A stretch of 27,252 nucleotides of DNA from CAZUGA01 sp964619885 (GTDB lineage: Bacteria; Pseudomonadota; Gammaproteobacteria; Methylococcales; UBA1147): contig CAZUGA010000052.1 in assembly GCA_964619885.1 (NCBI GenBank), positions 1 through 27,252 on the forward strand, read 5' to 3'. Positions 25,230 through 27,252 of the stretch are shown here, piece by piece (positions within the stretch are counted from its first letter, which is position 1; every line of letters begins with the position of its first letter). Under the pieces are notes generated by a model. That model ran no database searches. It was not told the origin of the DNA and worked only from the letters and a program-made list of their open reading frames with translations. Made by a program: the position numbers and the translations under genes.

Positions 25230-25382
25230 GGCAATTGAATAAAGCATTGCCAGAATTGGGCACATCTGGAGTTGATTAGGATTCGATTTCGTATTCTTAG
25301 CCTATAAAGAAGCGTTTCGGGTACCGGTAATTTCGTCAAAACTCTCCTTTAATCTCACTTTATCCGCACGCCAATCTGCAAA

Positions 25383-26072
25383 TTGGATTATTTCTACGCA
25401 TCATTTATCTCGGCATTCGGGCTAATCCTTGACCTTGATCCAGAAGTGTTCAAGGTGGTCTGGATTTCGGTTCGAATATCGATTTGTTCGGCGCTATTGG
25501 CGGCTATGGTTGGCGTTCCATTGGGTGGCTTGATCGCGCTCTATAATTTTTCAGGGAAAAGCGCATTGGAGCTTTTTCTTAATTCGTTGATGGCGCTGCC
25601 GACAGTCACGATAGGATTAGTGTTGTATGGTGTATTCAGTCGTAACGGACCGTTGGGTGATTACGGTTTGTTGTACACGCCTAGCGCAATTATTATTGGT
25701 GAATTTGTGCTGATATTGCCTATTGTCGTTAACCTGACTATTAGCGCTGTGTTGTCGGCAGATCAGCGTTTGCTGGTGACTATAAAACTGTTGGGCGCCA
25801 ATAGAGTGCAACAACTATATTTGATGTTGCGGGAAATGCACCGCTTGGTAATTGCCGGTGTTGTGACGGGCTTCGGTCGGGCCATAGGCGAAGTTGGGGT
25901 GGCGATGATGCTTGGTGGGAATATTCAGGGGTTTACCCGCACCATGACGACCGCAATTGCGCTGGAGACAAATAAGGGTGAGTTCGAATTTGCATTGGCT
26001 CTGGGTTTGCTGCTGTTAGCCGTAGCGTTTTCAATTAATGTCGTATTACACATTTTAAAGGGCTCTCGGTGA
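25383..26072 (+). CDS. tupB: Tungstate-type ABC transporter permease (TupB-like)
   Basis: This inner-membrane permease is for oxyanion uptake, most similar in layout to TupB/WtpB of tungstate importers and more distantly to molybdate ModB. The 229 residues have about six membrane helices. The EAA loop that contacts the ATPase reads GFGRAIGEVGVAMMLGGN near residues 161-178, matching the G-R-A-x-G-E-x-G core. The initial LDPEVFKVVWISVRIS is the family N terminus and supports a TTG start at 25383, although no Shine-Dalgarno sequence is visible. Its stop overlaps the ATPase start by one base (TGATG). Molybdate or vanadate cannot be ruled out as substrate. No tungsten enzyme gene is in the window. 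Confidence 0.85.
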   Translation: MDYFYASFISAFGLILDLDPEVFKVVWISVRISICSALLAAMVGVPLGGLIALYNFSGKSALELFLNSLMALPTVTIGLVLYGVFSRNGPLGDYGLLYTPSAIIIGEFVLILPIVVNLTISAVLSADQRLLVTIKLLGANRVQQLYLMLREMHRLVIAGVVTGFGRAIGEVGVAMMLGGNIQGFTRTMTTAIALETNKGEFEFALALGLLLLAVAFSINVVLHILKGSR

Positions 26073-27067
26073 TGAATATAGCTTATGATATAAACGCCGT
26101 TCAATGTAGCTATGCTGGAGCCCCAGCGCTAAGTTTATCCCAATTAAGCATAAAATCAGGGCGTATTTCCGCGATAATTGGTCCCAATGGAGCCGGGAAA
26201 AGTACCTTGATGAATGTTCTGGCTTTTTTGAAAAACTTTGAGTCGGGTGAAATTAAGTTTTTCGGTGAAAAAGTACGTAGCCGTGACGTTTTGGGGTTAC
26301 GACGGCGGGTCGGTCTGGTCCCGCAGAATCCTTATTTATTGCGCGGTTCGGTGTTGGATAATGTGGAACTAGGTTTAAAGCTCCATGGGGTCGCGTTTTC
26401 AGCTCGACGTATGCGGGCTTATGCGGTACTAGAACATTTGAAAATAGCGAAATTTGCAAAGGCGTCAGCGAACAGTTTATCTGGCGGAGAAGTACAAAAG
26501 GTGGCTCTGGCGAGAGTTTTGGCTTTTGATCCTGAGGTGATTCTGTTCGATGAGCCGTTTACCTATTTGGACCCTGCCAGCGTCGCATTATTGGAAGATA
26601 TCATGCGCGATTTGTCCAATAGGATGCAGCGTACCGTCATATTTAGCACCCATGAACATTTGGATGGCATGGCCCTGGCAGACCATGTGATCAGTATCGT
26701 AGATGGAAAATCGGTAGAAACTGCTGTAGTCAACTTGTTTTCGGGGCATGTAGAAAACGGACGCTTCAATACTGGAAGAATTTCTGTAGTGCTTGCAGAT
26801 ACAGCCGATCAAGGCCGGCATATCGCGATATCTCCAAACGAGATTGTATTATCTCCAGAACCCTTAAAGTCCAGTATTAGAAATAGTTATTTGGGACAAA
26901 TCATCGCTGTTTCTGCGGATAACGATGTCGTTCGTATCAGCGTTGATGCGGGTGAGCGTTTTCATGCGCTGATCACTCGACAGGCATTAGCCGAGTTGGG
27001 CTTGAATTTATATGATAAAGTTTGGATCAATTTTAAGTCAACTGCGGTCAAGCTACTGGAAAGTTAG
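26072..27067 (+). CDS. tupC: Tungstate-type ABC transporter ATPase (TupC-like) with C-terminal TOBE domain
   Basis: This is the ATPase partner of the TupB-like permease. At 332 residues it includes a nucleotide-binding domain (residues 1-230, counted from the GTG at 26069) with Walker A GPNGAGKST (38-46), a Q-loop in VPQNPYL (84-90), the signature LSGGE (137-141), Walker B VILFDEP (157-163) and switch His195. Residues about 268-330 form a TOBE-type oxyanion-binding domain (SSIRNSYLGQIIAVS, then DKVWINFKSTAVKLL), which may give feedback control by bound tungstate or molybdate. The ATG at 26072 is preferred over the GTG at 26069, because AAAGGG at 26057-26062 is well placed for it. The ATG shares one base with the permease stop, so translation is coupled. 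No substrate-binding protein (TupA) gene lies upstream or in the remaining 185 bases. Confidence 0.88.
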   Translation: MNIAYDINAVQCSYAGAPALSLSQLSIKSGRISAIIGPNGAGKSTLMNVLAFLKNFESGEIKFFGEKVRSRDVLGLRRRVGLVPQNPYLLRGSVLDNVELGLKLHGVAFSARRMRAYAVLEHLKIAKFAKASANSLSGGEVQKVALARVLAFDPEVILFDEPFTYLDPASVALLEDIMRDLSNRMQRTVIFSTHEHLDGMALADHVISIVDGKSVETAVVNLFSGHVENGRFNTGRISVVLADTADQGRHIAISPNEIVLSPEPLKSSIRNSYLGQIIAVSADNDVVRISVDAGERFHALITRQALAELGLNLYDKVWINFKSTAVKLLES

Positions 27068-27101
27068 CAAATTTCTAAGGAATAGTCTATAAATTAGAGG
27101 C

Positions 27102-27245
27102 ATGGAAAAGCTTGATGAAACCAATATTAATTCCTGGACAGAAAAACGCGCCTTTCCGCGAATCGCGCATCATAATGATGTCAAGGTTCATCACCCTGAA
27201 CGTAAGCGTCCGTCCGTACCATCTATAGAAATAGTTGTGAACTGA
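27102..27245 (+). CDS. Short reading frame resembling the start of a PilZ domain
   Basis: ATG at 27102 opens 47 codons ending at TGA 27243-27245. The sequence reads MEKLDETNINSWTEKRAFPR and continues IAHHNDVKVHH. The EKRAFPRI block resembles the RxxxR c-di-GMP-binding box at the start of PilZ domains. A complete PilZ domain needs about 100 residues, so this would be a truncated or frameshifted copy, or a different small protein. A weak purine run (GAGG at 27097-27100) precedes it. Confidence is low because only this motif supports the call and the window ends seven bases after the stop. Confidence 0.3.
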   Translation: MEKLDETNINSWTEKRAFPRIAHHNDVKVHHPERKRPSVPSIEIVVN

Positions 27246-27252
27246 TATTCTC

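Noticed and set aside
25230..25382. Molybdenum-cofactor or tungsten-cofactor riboswitch ahead of the TupB-like gene
   Set aside because: The gap is only 153 bases and I could not fold a recognisable aptamer; only a small GGCAAT/ATTGCC stem is visible.
1..27252. CRISPR array, insertion sequence or long direct repeats
   Set aside because: No regularly spaced repeats, transposase or terminal inverted repeats were seen anywhere; the only mobile-element trace is the recombinase relic at the left edge.

Overview
The window reads as chromosomal DNA of a moderately AT-rich proteobacterium, most likely a gammaproteobacterium. The basis is the gene set: a bacterial-type prolyl-tRNA synthetase, YceH, YchF, an AlgA/ManC-type bifunctional GDP-mannose enzyme, HDOD and GGDEF signalling proteins, and an elongator-type tRNA-Met. 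This is an inference from families; no 16S or marker phylogeny is available here.

Region 1 (about 1-8650) is an accessory glycan locus. At its left edge, on the minus strand, lies a frameshifted relic of a tyrosine recombinase (about 102-745). Next come a plus-strand family-2 glycosyltransferase (775-2073) and, convergent with it, three minus-strand genes transcribed in the order ABC exporter (8643-6856), a three-domain GT2 / NodS-like methyltransferase / NodB-like deacetylase protein (6708-4039), and a membrane cellulose-synthase-like GT2 (3812-2097). Together they suggest assembly, N-deacetylation, methylation and export of a cell-surface glycan or glycolipid. The combination recalls the NodC/NodB/NodS/NodI-J logic, but the product cannot be read from sequence.

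Region 2 (9073-15418, plus strand) has a pterin carbinolamine dehydratase, a YwaF-type membrane protein, an overlapping HDOD / GAF-GGDEF pair, ManC and YchF. A tRNA-Met(CAT) with its own sigma70-like promoter follows at 15707-15783.

Region 3 (15784-22510) is more unusual and has long gaps. It holds a soluble MCP-like coiled coil fused to a rhodanese domain, a 1.1-kb stretch with no recognisable gene, a fatty-acid desaturase fused to a plant-type [2Fe-2S] ferredoxin, a small exported protein, and a MutS-family ATPase with two transmembrane helices.

Region 4 (22553-27252) has proS (minus), yceH, a TupB/TupC-type tungstate ABC transporter lacking an adjacent binding protein, and a short PilZ-like reading frame at the edge.

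The best candidates for something not well described are the GT2-NodS-NodB fusion with its exporter and cellulose-synthase-like partner, the MCP-like/rhodanese fusion, and the membrane-anchored MutS-like ATPase beside a small secreted protein.
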